64,000 bases of DNA, taken from Bradyrhizobium diazoefficiens. GTDB taxonomy: Bacteria > Pseudomonadota > Alphaproteobacteria > Rhizobiales > Xanthobacteraceae. Positions within the stretch are counted from its first letter, which is position 1. The number at the start of each line of letters is the position of its first letter. The DNA lies in NCBI RefSeq assembly GCF_018131185.1, contig NZ_JAFCJE010000003.1:310001-374000 (forward strand). Reading direction: 5' to 3'. Shown in pieces: positions 44,597 to 53,215 of this stretch. A program made the position numbers and the translations under genes. The notes beneath the pieces are model-generated. The model saw only the letters and a list, made by a program, of their open reading frames with translations, was not told where the DNA came from and ran no database searches.

Positions 44597-45211
44597 ATGA
44601 CCGTACGCCTGCACCGCGGCGACCTGCCCGACCTGTCCCGCTACACCGGAGCGGTGGCGATCGATACCGAGACCATGGGGCTGAACCCGCACCGTGACCG
44701 GCTTTGCGTGGTGCAGCTCTCGCCGGGTGACGGCAGCGCCGACGTGGTGCAGATCCCCAAGGGCCACACCGATGCGCCGAACCTGAAGGCGCTGCTGGCC
44801 AATCCCGCCAACACCAAGATCTTCCACTTCGCGCGGTTCGACGTCGCGGTGCTGTACCAGACGTTTGGCGTCATGACCGGGCCGATTTACTGCACCAAGA
44901 TCGCCTCCCGCCTGACCCGCACCTATACCGACCGCCATGGCCTCAAGGACCTCGTGCGCGAGGTGCTCAATGTCGATCTCTCCAAGCAGCAGCAGTCCAG
45001 CGATTGGGGTTCCGACAGCCTGACCGAGCCGCAGCTCGCTTATGCCGCCTCGGACGTGCTGCACCTGCATGCCCTGCGCGAGCGGCTCGATGCCATGCTG
45101 GTGCGGGAAGGTCGCACCCAGCTTGCCAAGGCCTGTTTCGACTTCCTGCCGACCCGTGCCCTGCTCGACCTCGGGGGCTGGGAGGAAGAGGACATTTTCG
45201 CGCACTCCTGA
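44597..45211 (+). CDS. Ribonuclease D-type 3'-5' exoribonuclease
   Basis: The 204-residue protein is a DEDD exonuclease with motif I in AVAIDTETMGL, motif II in IFHFARFDVAVLYQTFG and motif III in LAYAASDVLHLHALRERL (DEDDy type). It lacks the C-terminal HRDC domains of E. coli RNase D, which is normal for the short alphaproteobacterial form. It trims 3' ends of tRNA precursors or other RNAs. The ATG at 44597 was chosen; the frame is open upstream but reads as arginine-rich shadow. It precedes the lpt cluster by 134 bases. Confidence 0.92.
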   Translation: MTVRLHRGDLPDLSRYTGAVAIDTETMGLNPHRDRLCVVQLSPGDGSADVVQIPKGHTDAPNLKALLANPANTKIFHFARFDVAVLYQTFGVMTGPIYCTKIASRLTRTYTDRHGLKDLVREVLNVDLSKQQQSSDWGSDSLTEPQLAYAASDVLHLHALRERLDAMLVREGRTQLAKACFDFLPTRALLDLGGWEEEDIFAHS

Positions 45212-45345
45212 AGCCTGGTGGAGGGAGTTGTCGCCGCGTTTCGGACACTTTCATAACAGCCTGTCGCGGGCTGCATATTTTGGCGCGGCCGGGTACAATA
45301 GGGCGCCCTTCAACCGGATCAGGCGAGCGACACCTCAGGAACCCC

Positions 45346-46074
45346 GTGAATTCGGCCCATAATCCCACCTACGACGCCGCGCTTGCGGCGAAGTTTGCCA
45401 GCGCGGCGCGCCACAGCCGCCTGGTGCGGATTCTACGCGTCTCGGTGCCGGCGACGGTGGTCGTGGCCATGGCGGTGATCATCTACATCGCGTTCTTCAA
45501 CAAATTCCGGATGCCGGAGCTGCCGCTCACGGTCGAAAACATGGTGGTGTCGGGCACCAAGATCACCATGGAGTCGCCGCATCTTTCCGGCTTCACGCCG
45601 GACCAGCGCCCCTACGAGCTCTGGGCCAAGACCGCGACCCAGGACGTCACCGCCCCCGATCGTGTCGATCTCAAGGACCTGCGCGCGAAAGTGCTGATGG
45701 AGGATCAATCCACCCTGTTCCTCGATGCCCGCACCGGCCGCTTCGACAACAAGAAGCAGCAGCTCGATCTGCACAAGGACATCTTCCTGCGGACGTCCAC
45801 CGGCTACGAGGCGCGGCTGAACTCCGCCTTCGTCGACATGAACAAGGGCACGGTCTCCTCGGACGAGCGCGTCGACGTCAAGCTGACCAACGGCACGCTG
45901 ACCGCGGATAAATTGCGCATCACCGAAGGCGGCGACGTCATCCGCTTCGAAGGCAATGTGGTGATGCATCTGGACAGGCTCGATGAGCCCGCCGCCGCGC
46001 AGCCTGCGCCATCCGAGCCCGCGCCGCCGGCGAAGACACGTACGCCTCAGAACAAGTCTGCCAATTCAAAGTGA
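45346..46074 (+). CDS. lptC: LPS export ABC transporter periplasmic protein LptC
   Basis: The 242-residue protein has one N-terminal membrane anchor (LRVSVPATVVVAMAVIIYIAFF, about residues 29-50) and a periplasmic beta-jellyroll domain (MVVSGTKITMESPHLSGFTPDQRPYELWA ... GDVIRFEGNVVMHLD). LptC bridges the LptBFG transporter and LptA during lipopolysaccharide transport. A Pro/Ala-rich C-terminal tail is present. The GTG start at 45346 has AGGA seven bases upstream. Its stop overlaps the start of lptA (GTGA). Confidence 0.92.
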   Translation: MNSAHNPTYDAALAAKFASAARHSRLVRILRVSVPATVVVAMAVIIYIAFFNKFRMPELPLTVENMVVSGTKITMESPHLSGFTPDQRPYELWAKTATQDVTAPDRVDLKDLRAKVLMEDQSTLFLDARTGRFDNKKQQLDLHKDIFLRTSTGYEARLNSAFVDMNKGTVSSDERVDVKLTNGTLTADKLRITEGGDVIRFEGNVVMHLDRLDEPAAAQPAPSEPAPPAKTRTPQNKSANSK

Positions 46075-46808
46075 TTTTCATGCCCGGCTTTTTTTCGCGC
46101 GACCTCAATCAGCGAAGCGCCATTCTTGGTGCGGCGGGACTTGCGATCGGCGTCGCGTTGGCCGCGACGGCTGCGGCGCGTGCGCAAGGCGCCATGCAGG
46201 CTCCGCCCAACGCGATGCAAGGCTTTACGCAGAACCGCGATCAGCCGATCCAGATCGAGGCCGCCGCGCTCGAGATGCACGACAAGAAGAAGGAGGCGAC
46301 CTTCTCCGGCAATGTGAAGGTCATCCAGGGCGACACCACCATGACCTCGAAGACGCTGGTGGTGTTCTACGACTCGGGTGGCGGTGACAAGCCGGCCACG
46401 GCCCAGCCTGCGGCCAAGGGGACCAAGGGCGCCCCGATGCAATCGGCGCAGCCGGGACCCGGCGGAAGCTCCTCGATCAAGCGGCTCGAGGCGCGGGGCA
46501 ACGTCGTGGTCACCCAGAAGGATCAGGTGGTGACGGGCGAAACGGCCGTGTTCGACACCAGGACCAACCTCATCACGATGTTCGGCGGCGGCTCCGGTCA
46601 AGTGGTGATGACGCAGTGCAAGAACGTGATGCGTGGCGACCGGCTGAAGGTCGATATGACGACCGGCGTGTCTCGCGTGGAGTCGGACACCGGTCGGGTT
46701 CAGGTCCTGCTGCCACAGGGTGCTGGCAGTGATTGCGGCCAGGGGGGGCAAGGCAAGCCCGGCGGGGCGCCGCCTCTGCAATTGCCCGGTGCAAGTAAAC
46801 CGAAATGA
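46071..46808 (+). CDS. lptA: LPS transport periplasmic bridge protein LptA (OstA family)
   Basis: The 245-residue protein has a signal sequence (SAILGAAGLAIGVALAATAAARAQG) and OstA/LptA strands (PIQIEAAALEMHDKKKEATFSGNVKVIQGDTTMTSKTLVVFY, then KRLEARGNVVVTQKDQVVTGETAVFDTRTNLITMFGG). A Gly/Pro/Ala-rich insert of about 30 residues (about 103-134) interrupts the jellyroll, which is a rhizobial-type extension. LptA forms the oligomeric bridge that carries LPS to the outer membrane. The start is GTG at 46071 or ATG at 46080; both allow coupling with lptC. Confidence 0.9.
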   Translation: MIFMPGFFSRDLNQRSAILGAAGLAIGVALAATAAARAQGAMQAPPNAMQGFTQNRDQPIQIEAAALEMHDKKKEATFSGNVKVIQGDTTMTSKTLVVFYDSGGGDKPATAQPAAKGTKGAPMQSAQPGPGGSSSIKRLEARGNVVVTQKDQVVTGETAVFDTRTNLITMFGGGSGQVVMTQCKNVMRGDRLKVDMTTGVSRVESDTGRVQVLLPQGAGSDCGQGGQGKPGGAPPLQLPGASKPK

Positions 46809-47029
46809 ACTCAATGGCTTGGTTCGGATGCGACCGAACCGAGGTTGAAGCTTGGCCGGCGAGACTGTATCTAGCGCGCAGGGCTTTCGAAGCGGGGTCC
46901 GCCGCTTTTGGGCGTGTTTCACTGGGCATGAGGCATCCCTTCACTCATGCTGCATCGGCGAATCGAAAGGCCGCTGCGGCAGATCGCGCGAATTCGCGCA
47001 GGATCGTCGCGAAAGGCTAGAAGGCGGGG

Positions 47030-48037
47030 ATGGTCGATCTCTTCAGCATGTTCCGTCGGCGCCCCGCCAAGCGCGGCCGGCCAGGATTTGCGCGTCAGGA
47101 CATCACCGCGCTCGGTGACAGCGTCGGCGGGCTCGTGACCAGCCCGATCCGGGACGTGTCGCCGACGGCCCGTGACCAGGCGCTGCACGCGCCCGACCAG
47201 TTCCAGGGTGACTATCAGGACGACTATCAAGCGGAGCCGCGGCCGCAGGCGGTTCACCCTGTCAGGGCTGCCGCCAGGTCCAATGGCGCGGACGCACCGC
47301 AGCTCCTGAAGCGTCCGGGCTTCCTGGCTGTGCATGGCGTGAAAAAGGCTTTTGGCAGCCGTCAGGTCGTGCGTGGCGTCAGCATCTATGTGCGGCGCGG
47401 CGAAGCGGTCGGCCTGCTCGGCCCGAACGGCGCCGGCAAGACCACCGTGTTTTACATGATCACCGGCTTGATCAAGGCCGATCACGGCGCGATCGAGCTC
47501 GACGGCCACGACGTCACCAAGCTGCCGATGTATCAGCGCGCGCGGCTCGGGATCGGCTATCTGCCGCAGGAAGCCTCGATTTTCCGCGGCCTCACCGTCG
47601 AGCAGAACATCCGTGCGGTGCTCGAAGTGGTCGAGCCCTCGCGCAAGAAGCGCGAGCAACAGCTCGACTCGCTGCTCGACGAGTTCAACATCACACGGCT
47701 GCGAAAATCGCCGTCGATCGCGCTGTCCGGCGGCGAGCGGCGACGCGTCGAGATCGCGCGTGCGCTGGCGACGCGTCCGAACTACATGCTGCTCGACGAG
47801 CCCTTCGCCGGCATCGACCCGATCGCGGTCGGGGACATCCAGGATCTCGTCCGCCATCTCACCAATCGCGGCATCGGCGTGCTCATCACCGACCACAACG
47901 TCCGCGAGACGCTCGGCCTCACCGACCGCGCCTATATCGTCTATGCCGGCGAAATCTTGACCGAGGGGAGCCCGGATGAGATCGTCGCCGATCCGGACGT
48001 GCGCCGCCTTTACCTTGGCGAGGAATTCCGCCTCTAG
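47030..48037 (+). CDS. lptB: LPS export ABC transporter ATPase LptB with N-terminal extension
   Basis: The 335-residue ATPase has Walker [20 protein letters not shown], the Q-loop, signature [16 protein letters not shown], Walker [18 protein letters not shown] and H-switch ITDHNVRET. It powers LPS extraction from the inner membrane with LptFG, which are not in the window. An extra 95 residues precede the ATPase domain (E. coli LptB starts at the equivalent of [10 protein letters not shown]), rich in Arg, Asp and Gln and probably disordered. The ATG at 47030 follows AAGGCGGGG. rpoN follows 90 bases downstream. Confidence 0.95.
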   Translation: MVDLFSMFRRRPAKRGRPGFARQDITALGDSVGGLVTSPIRDVSPTARDQALHAPDQFQGDYQDDYQAEPRPQAVHPVRAAARSNGADAPQLLKRPGFLAVHGVKKAFGSRQVVRGVSIYVRRGEAVGLLGPNGAGKTTVFYMITGLIKADHGAIELDGHDVTKLPMYQRARLGIGYLPQEASIFRGLTVEQNIRAVLEVVEPSRKKREQQLDSLLDEFNITRLRKSPSIALSGGERRRVEIARALATRPNYMLLDEPFAGIDPIAVGDIQDLVRHLTNRGIGVLITDHNVRETLGLTDRAYIVYAGEILTEGSPDEIVADPDVRRLYLGEEFRL

Positions 48038-48127
48038 CCCGTTTTTGTGTTTCGTCAAGACGTGTACATCGGGCTCCGACTAGGATAAGCAAAAATCGGA
48101 CCAACTTTTTGGATCGGTTCTTGCTTC

Positions 48128-49759
48128 ATGGCGCTTACGCAGAGATTAGAGTTCCGGCAATCGCAGTCGCTGGTGATGACGCCGCAGCTGATGCAGGCGA
48201 TCAAGCTGCTGCAATTGTCCAATCTCGATCTCACGACGTTCGTGGAAGAAGAGCTCGAGCGTAACCCCCTGCTGGAACGGGCCAATGACGAGGCCCCCGC
48301 CGGCGACGCCCCGGCCGAGGCCGGCCATTACGGCGATGGGGACGAGGCCGGCGGCCAGGGTGACGGTCACGGCGAAGACGGCTTTGGCGGCGGTGCCGAA
48401 GGCTTCGAGCCGGGCCAGGAAGAATGGATGAGCAAGGATCTCGGCACCCGCGCCGAGATCGAGCAGACCCTGGACACGGGCCTGGACAACGTCTTCTCCG
48501 AGGAGCCGGCCGAGACCGCGGCGCGCAATGCCCAGGACGCAGCGCCGACCACCTATACCGAATGGGGCGGCGGCGCCTCCGGCGACGAGGACTACAATCT
48601 CGAAGCCTTCGTCGCCGCCGAGATGACGCTGTCGGACCATCTCGCCGAGCAGCTCTCGGTCGCCTTCACAGGTCCCGCGCAGCGCATGATCGGCCAGTAC
48701 CTGATCGACCTCGTCGACGAGGCCGGCTATCTGCCGGGCGATCTCGGCCAGGCCGCCGAGCGTCTCGGCGCATCGCAAGCCGACGTCGAGGGCGTCCTTG
48801 CCGTGTTGCAGAAATTCGATCCGCCCGGCGTCTGTGCGCGCAACTTGAGCGAATGCCTTGCGATCCAGCTCCGCGAGCTCGACCGCTATGATCCCGCCAT
48901 GCAGGCCCTGGTCGAGCATCTCGATCTCCTCGCCAAGCGCGACATCGTTGCCTTGCGCAAGATCTGCGGCGTCGACGACGAGGACATCGCCGACATGATC
49001 GGCGAGATTCGCCGCCTCAATCCCAAGCCCGGCATGAAGTTCGGCTCGGCGCGCTTGCAGACCATGGTGCCCGATGTCTATGTCCGTCCGGGTCCCGACG
49101 GCGGCTGGCATGTCGAGCTCAACAGCGACACCTTGCCGCGCGTGCTCGTCAACCAGACCTACTATTCCCAGCTCTCGAAGAAGATCGGCAAGGACGGCGA
49201 CAAGTCCTATTTCACCGACGCGCTTCAGAACGCGACCTGGCTGGTGCGCGCGCTCGATCAGCGCGCCCGCACCATCCTGAAAGTTGCAACCGAGATCGTG
49301 CGCCAGCAGGATGGCTTCTTCACCCACGGCGTGGCGCATTTGCGTCCGCTCAATCTGAAGGCCGTCGCAGACGCCATCCAGATGCACGAATCCACGGTGT
49401 CGCGTGTCACCGCCAACAAATACATGGCGACAAATCGCGGCACATTCGAGTTGAAATATTTCTTCACGGCCTCGATCGCCTCCGCCGACGGCGGCGAGGC
49501 GCATTCGGCCGAAGCCGTGCGCCACCACATCAAGCAGCTGATCGATTCGGAAGAGCCGGCCGCGATCCTGTCGGACGACACCATCGTGGAACGCTTGCGC
49601 GCCTCGGGCATTGATATTGCCCGCCGCACGGTCGCGAAGTACCGCGAAGCCATGCGCATACCCTCTTCGGTGCAACGCCGCCGCGACAAGCAGAGCGCTC
49701 TTGGTAACGTCCTCTCCACCGCCTTGTCCGATCGTTCCCGCAATCCCGAACCGGCCTGA
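48128..49759 (+). CDS. rpoN: RNA polymerase sigma-54 factor
   Basis: The 543-residue sigma-54 has region I (LTQRLEFRQSQSLVMTPQLMQAIKLLQLSN), an acidic region II (about 60-110, with many Asp, Glu and Gly), a core-binding region and the C-terminal DNA-binding part. The helix-turn-helix (AVADAIQMHESTVSRVTANKYM) and the RpoN box (ARRTVAKYREAM, about 499-510) are intact. It recognises GG(N10)GC promoters for nitrogen fixation, nitrogen assimilation and other genes, with enhancer-binding activators. The order lptB-rpoN-hpf-ptsN is usual in proteobacteria. Confidence 0.98.
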   Translation: MALTQRLEFRQSQSLVMTPQLMQAIKLLQLSNLDLTTFVEEELERNPLLERANDEAPAGDAPAEAGHYGDGDEAGGQGDGHGEDGFGGGAEGFEPGQEEWMSKDLGTRAEIEQTLDTGLDNVFSEEPAETAARNAQDAAPTTYTEWGGGASGDEDYNLEAFVAAEMTLSDHLAEQLSVAFTGPAQRMIGQYLIDLVDEAGYLPGDLGQAAERLGASQADVEGVLAVLQKFDPPGVCARNLSECLAIQLRELDRYDPAMQALVEHLDLLAKRDIVALRKICGVDDEDIADMIGEIRRLNPKPGMKFGSARLQTMVPDVYVRPGPDGGWHVELNSDTLPRVLVNQTYYSQLSKKIGKDGDKSYFTDALQNATWLVRALDQRARTILKVATEIVRQQDGFFTHGVAHLRPLNLKAVADAIQMHESTVSRVTANKYMATNRGTFELKYFFTASIASADGGEAHSAEAVRHHIKQLIDSEEPAAILSDDTIVERLRASGIDIARRTVAKYREAMRIPSSVQRRRDKQSALGNVLSTALSDRSRNPEPA

Positions 49760-49816
49760 TTGCGCTGGCGCGAAATCGCGTTACTCTCGGCATCCCTTTG
49801 CAACCGATCCAGGCAC

Positions 49817-49892
49817 GCGCATGATCTGGAAAAGTGCACGGCGTTTTCCTCTCCTCACGAACGCGGCAAGGGTTCGTGGGAAGATCATGCGC
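49817..49892. repeat. Palindromic intergenic repeat, interrupted copy
   Basis: GCGCATGATCT (49817-49827) and AGATCATGCGC (49882-49892) are perfect arms. Inside, TGGAAAAGTGCACGGCGTTTTCC resembles the copy at 52010-52058, but an extra CACGAAC/GGTTCGTG hairpin is inserted. It lies between rpoN and hpf, just upstream of hpf. Confidence 0.65.
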
Positions 49893-49956
49893 AGGGAACG
49901 ACTTCAGCGGCGATGACGCATCGTCGCAGCTGAGGAGCAAACCAAGCGAGGCATCC

Positions 49957-50556
49957 ATGACTCTTCGGATTTCGGGCAAGAGCATCAGCGTCGGTGAGGC
50001 CCTGCGCGGCCGCGTCGCCGACCGCACCGACGAGGTGCTGCGCAAATATTTCGACGGCAATTATTCCGGCCACATCACACTCAGCAAGGACGGCTTCGGC
50101 TTCCGCACCGATTGCGCCCTGCACCTCGATTCGGGGATCACGCTGGAGGCCGATTCCAACGCGCCGGACGCCTATGCCAGCGCCGACCAGGCGCTGGTGA
50201 TGATCGAGAAGCGGCTGCGCCGCTACAAGAACCGGCTCAAGGACCGCTCCGCCCGCAAGGCCCACGTCGCCTCCGAGGCGATGGCCGCGCTCGATGCGAC
50301 GAGCTATGTGCTGGAGGCGCCGGAGGGCGAAGAGGAAGTCACCGGCTACAGCCCCGTCATCATCGCCGAGCAAACCACCTCGTTGAAGCCGCTGTCGGTC
50401 AGCGAGGCGGTCATGGAACTCGATCTCAGCGGAGCGCCTTGCCTGGTCTTCCAGCATGGGTCTTCGGGCCGGGTGAACATCATTTACCGCCGGGCGGACG
50501 GCAATGTGGGCTGGATCGATCCGCCGGGGGCCAAGGTCGATGGCAAGGCCGGCTAG
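49957..50556 (+). CDS. hpf: Long-form ribosome hibernation promoting factor
   Basis: The 199-residue protein has an N-terminal ribosome-binding domain of the YfiA/HPF fold (MTLRISGKSISVGEALRGRVADRTDEVLRKYFDGNYSGHITLSKDGFGFRTDCALHLDSG). A linker precedes the C-terminal dimerisation domain (KPLSVSEAVMELDLSGAPCLVFQHGSSGRVNIIYRRADGNVGWIDP). The long form makes 100S ribosome dimers in stationary phase. The ATG at 49957 is well defined by the domain start. It sits between rpoN and ptsN. Confidence 0.94.
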   Translation: MTLRISGKSISVGEALRGRVADRTDEVLRKYFDGNYSGHITLSKDGFGFRTDCALHLDSGITLEADSNAPDAYASADQALVMIEKRLRRYKNRLKDRSARKAHVASEAMAALDATSYVLEAPEGEEEVTGYSPVIIAEQTTSLKPLSVSEAVMELDLSGAPCLVFQHGSSGRVNIIYRRADGNVGWIDPPGAKVDGKAG

Positions 50557-50667
50557 GAGGAGGCGGGAGCCCGTACGATCCCGGCCCTTAACAATGACCG
50601 TGGCAAAGCCGCACGCGGGAGTTGGCACCGGGATTGCGTTGGAGTAGAAGCCCCCCACATCTGGACT

Positions 50668-50683
50668 TGGCAGGACTTTGGCT
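50668..50683 (+). promoter_or_regulatory. Candidate sigma-54 promoter upstream of ptsN
   Basis: TGG CAGGACTTTG GCT has GG and GC separated by ten bases, as required for the -24/-12 elements, and matches most of the TGGCACG(N4)TTGC consensus. It lies about 100 bases upstream of the ptsN start. No enhancer-binding site was identified, so it is a candidate only. Confidence 0.35.
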
Positions 50684-50783
50684 AAGTCCCCCTTCTGCTT
50701 CATGTTATTGACGCCGGCTCAGCTTGGTCTATCAAGCTGGCCAAATCGGAACCTGACGGTTTAATTCACCTCGGAAAGCCTCC

Positions 50784-51245
50784 ATGCCGATTACCGATCT
50801 GGTCGCACCCGAGGCGATTCTCCCGGCATTGAAGGTCAACAGCAAGAAGCAGGCCTTGCAGGAGCTCGCGGCCAAGGCCGCCGAGCTGACGGGCCAGAAC
50901 GAGCGCTCCGTGTTCGAGGTGCTGCTGCAGCGGGAGAAGCTCGGCACCACCGCGGTCGGCTACGGCGTCGCCATTCCGCACGGCAAGCTGCCCAAGCTCG
51001 AAAAGATCTTTGGCCTGTTCGCGCGGCTCGATCGTCCGATCGATTTCGAGGCGATGGACGGCCAGCCGGTCGATCTGGTCTTCCTGCTGCTCGCCCCAGA
51101 AGGCGCAGGCGCCGATCACCTCAAGGCGCTCGCCCGCATCGCCCGCCTCCTGCGCGACCAGGACATCGCCAAGAAGCTCCGTGCCTCGCGCGACGCCCAG
51201 GCGATCTATTCGGTGCTGGCGCTGCCGCCGGCGACGGCGGCGTAA
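50784..51245 (+). CDS. ptsN: PTS IIA-like nitrogen-regulatory protein
   Basis: The 153-residue EIIA-Ntr has the PTS EIIA type 2 fold with the phosphorylated histidine in GVAIPHGKLPKLEKI (about residue 66). It is phosphorylated by the PTS-Ntr chain (PtsP, NPr) and regulates potassium transport, nitrogen metabolism and other targets without moving sugar. Its position after rpoN and hpf is conserved in proteobacteria. TCGGAAAG precedes the ATG. A sigma-54-like promoter stands upstream. Confidence 0.95.
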   Translation: MPITDLVAPEAILPALKVNSKKQALQELAAKAAELTGQNERSVFEVLLQREKLGTTAVGYGVAIPHGKLPKLEKIFGLFARLDRPIDFEAMDGQPVDLVFLLLAPEGAGADHLKALARIARLLRDQDIAKKLRASRDAQAIYSVLALPPATAA

Positions 51246-51317
51246 CGCCTCGCATTCGCCATGCCCATTCCCTGACAGAATCTTCGGCCGCGCCGTCGTG
51301 ACCGCCGCTGCGGCGCT

Positions 51318-51953
51318 TCAGCAGACCGTCGGCAGCAGGCGCCGGACTTCGTCGAGCAATTCGGGAATCGCCGTCCTGTCACCCGCGAGGTGCTTGAGCA
51401 GCGCGCTCTGAAACAGACCGTCGAACAGCGCATAGAGCGCGGCGGGCGACGACGCCGGCCGTTTGCCGGCGAAGTCGGCGTAGCGGGACGCGATGCGCCA
51501 GATCATCGCTTCCAGGCTCTTGTCGATTTCGAGCACATCCTCGCGAAACGCCGCCTCGAACATCGCCTGCGAGCGCAAATCGTACCAGAGACGGTGCATG
51601 CGGGCTTCGGTCTGCAACGTTGCTGCGAGCTTGGCGAGGAAACCCTCGAGCAACTCCTCGCGGCTCGTTGCCGTCGCTACGACATCGTCATACCGCGTCA
51701 CGCACCTCGCCTTATAGTGACGGACGCAGCAGCAGATCAGGTCGAGCTTGTCGCTGAAGTAATAGTGGAACACGCCGTGCGTGAAGGCCGAGTTCTGCGC
51801 GATCTCGCGCAGGCTGGTGCGTGCGAAGCCGAGTTCGCCAAGCGTTTCGAGCGCGGCCTCGGCAAGCTCGATCCGTCGCGCGTTGAACTTTTCATCCCGC
51901 ACGACCTCCCCCACGGCCTCACGCTTCGCCGCTCCTGTCGCTCGCCGCGCCAT
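51318..51953 (-). CDS. TetR-family transcriptional regulator
   Basis: The 211-residue protein has an N-terminal helix-turn-helix (ALETLGELGFARTSLREIAQNSAFTHGVFHYYFSDKLDLICC) and a ligand-binding C-terminal helical domain. It is divergent from the SDR/saccharopine-dehydrogenase-like/acyl-CoA ligase operon. The region between holds two copies of TTGACAACTGTCAA, good candidates for its operators. By the general pattern of such TetR regulators it should repress the operon until an acyl-CoA or related ligand binds. The ATG was set at 51951-51953 on the complement; the open frame beyond is spurious. Confidence 0.88.
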   Translation of the reverse strand: MARRATGAAKREAVGEVVRDEKFNARRIELAEAALETLGELGFARTSLREIAQNSAFTHGVFHYYFSDKLDLICCCVRHYKARCVTRYDDVVATATSREELLEGFLAKLAATLQTEARMHRLWYDLRSQAMFEAAFREDVLEIDKSLEAMIWRIASRYADFAGKRPASSPAALYALFDGLFQSALLKHLAGDRTAIPELLDEVRRLLPTVC

Positions 51954-52009
51954 TGTCGCGCTGTCTCCCGTCTCTTCGTCACGACGATCACATCGCCCGT
52001 CATCGTCTA

Positions 52010-52058
52010 GAGCATGATCCGGAAAAGTGTGAAGCGGTTTTCCGAAAAGATCATGCTC
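52010..52058. repeat. Palindromic intergenic repeat
   Basis: GAGCATGATC (52010-52019) and GATCATGCTC (52049-52058) are perfect arms, and CGGAAAA/TTTTCCG form an inner stem. It is one of a family widespread in Bradyrhizobium and Rhodopseudomonas (from memory); a second, interrupted copy is at 49817-49892. It lies in the divergent region beside the TetR gene. Confidence 0.75.
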
Positions 52059-52121
52059 AAACATGACCTAAAGCGCGATGAGGATTCGTCCGATCTCATC
52101 GCGCTCTAGAGACCATCCTCT

Positions 52122-52158
52122 TTGACAACTGTCAAATTTTCTCCTTGACAACTGTCAA
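52122..52158. promoter_or_regulatory. Tandem operator candidates for the TetR regulator
   Basis: TTGACAACTGTCAA occurs at 52122-52135 and again at 52145-52158, 23 bases apart. Each is a palindrome of TTGACA and TGTCAA around AC. A looser copy, TTGGACAGTCGTCAA, is at 52188-52202. The two perfect sites occupy the divergent promoter region, and their TTGACA halves may also act as -35 elements, so repressor and polymerase would compete. Confidence 0.7.
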
Positions 52159-52373
52159 GCCGCGGGAGGAGTGTGCCCACCGAGAATTTGGACAGTCGTC
52201 AAGACGTCCGCAAATGGAGGAAATGCACGCACCGGCGCCGTGCCGCCGGAACGGACGCGCATGCCGCTGTGCCACTGCGCCGGCACCGTGCTGCCGACCG
52301 CAGCACGTACCGGTCATCAGCGAAGATCAGTCCAAAAGATCGATCCAAGAGATCAACAAAGGGAGGACGTGCG

Positions 52374-53177
52374 ATGAGTGAGAAGAGCCTTGATGGCCGC
52401 AAAGCCCTGGTCACCGGCGGAGCACGCGGCATAGGAGCCGCTATTGCACAGGCGTTGGCGCGATCCGGCGCGGCGGTCATGATCGGCGACATCCTCGACG
52501 ACGTCGGCAAGGACAGCGCCGGTCAAATTGCCAAGCTCGGTGTGAAGACCGGCTTCGTGCATCTCGACGTCACCGACGACGCGCAGTGGGAGAAAGCGGC
52601 CGCTGCGACGATCGCGACGCTCGGCGGCTACGACATCCTGATCAACAATGCCGGCATCGAGATCACCTCGCTGATCTCCGAGGTCAAGGCCGAGGATGCG
52701 CGCCGGATGTGCGACGTCAACATCGTCGGCACGGTGCTCGGCATGAAGCATGCCTTCCGCGCCATGCGCCCGGGCGGGCCGGCCGGCAAAGGTGGCGCCG
52801 TCGTCAACATCGCCTCGGTTGCGGCAACGATCGCCTTCCCGAGCATCGCGGTCTATTCGGGCACCAAATCCGCGGTCGACCGCATGACGCGGGTCGGTGC
52901 GATGGAATCCGGCAAGCTTGGCTTCGGCGTGCGCGTCAACGCGATCTATCCGGGCCTGATCCCGACCGACATGGGCATGCAGCTTGCCAATGACATCGTG
53001 AAGATCGGTCTGGCACCCGACGTCAACGCCGCGGTCGGCTCGGTGGTGGAGCAGACACCACTCGGCAAGCTCGCGGAAGTCGGCGACATCGCCGAAGCGG
53101 CGGTGTTTCTGTGCTCGGACCGAGCGCGTTTCATCACCGGCATCGGACTGCCGGTCGATGGCGGCATGGGCATGTGA
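52374..53177 (+). CDS. Short-chain dehydrogenase/reductase
   Basis: The 267-residue classical SDR has cofactor motif ALVTGGARGIGAAIAQALA, acidic specificity residue Asp in MIGDIL (NAD preference), NNAG, catalytic Ser in NIASVAAT and catalytic YxxxK in AVYSGTKSAVDR. Being the first gene of an operon with an acyl-CoA ligase suggests oxidation of an alcohol in fatty-acid, steroid or aromatic degradation; the substrate is unknown. GGGAGG precedes the ATG at 52374. Regulated by the divergent TetR, by inference. Confidence 0.9.
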   Translation: MSEKSLDGRKALVTGGARGIGAAIAQALARSGAAVMIGDILDDVGKDSAGQIAKLGVKTGFVHLDVTDDAQWEKAAAATIATLGGYDILINNAGIEITSLISEVKAEDARRMCDVNIVGTVLGMKHAFRAMRPGGPAGKGGAVVNIASVAATIAFPSIAVYSGTKSAVDRMTRVGAMESGKLGFGVRVNAIYPGLIPTDMGMQLANDIVKIGLAPDVNAAVGSVVEQTPLGKLAEVGDIAEAAVFLCSDRARFITGIGLPVDGGMGM

Positions 53178-53215
53178 GCGCGGTCAACCAACAACCACCC
53201 ATCAGGAGGATCGCA

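Noticed and set aside
48146..49675. 509-codon frame antisense to rpoN
   Set aside because: It shadows rpoN; high GC keeps stop codons rare on the opposite strand.
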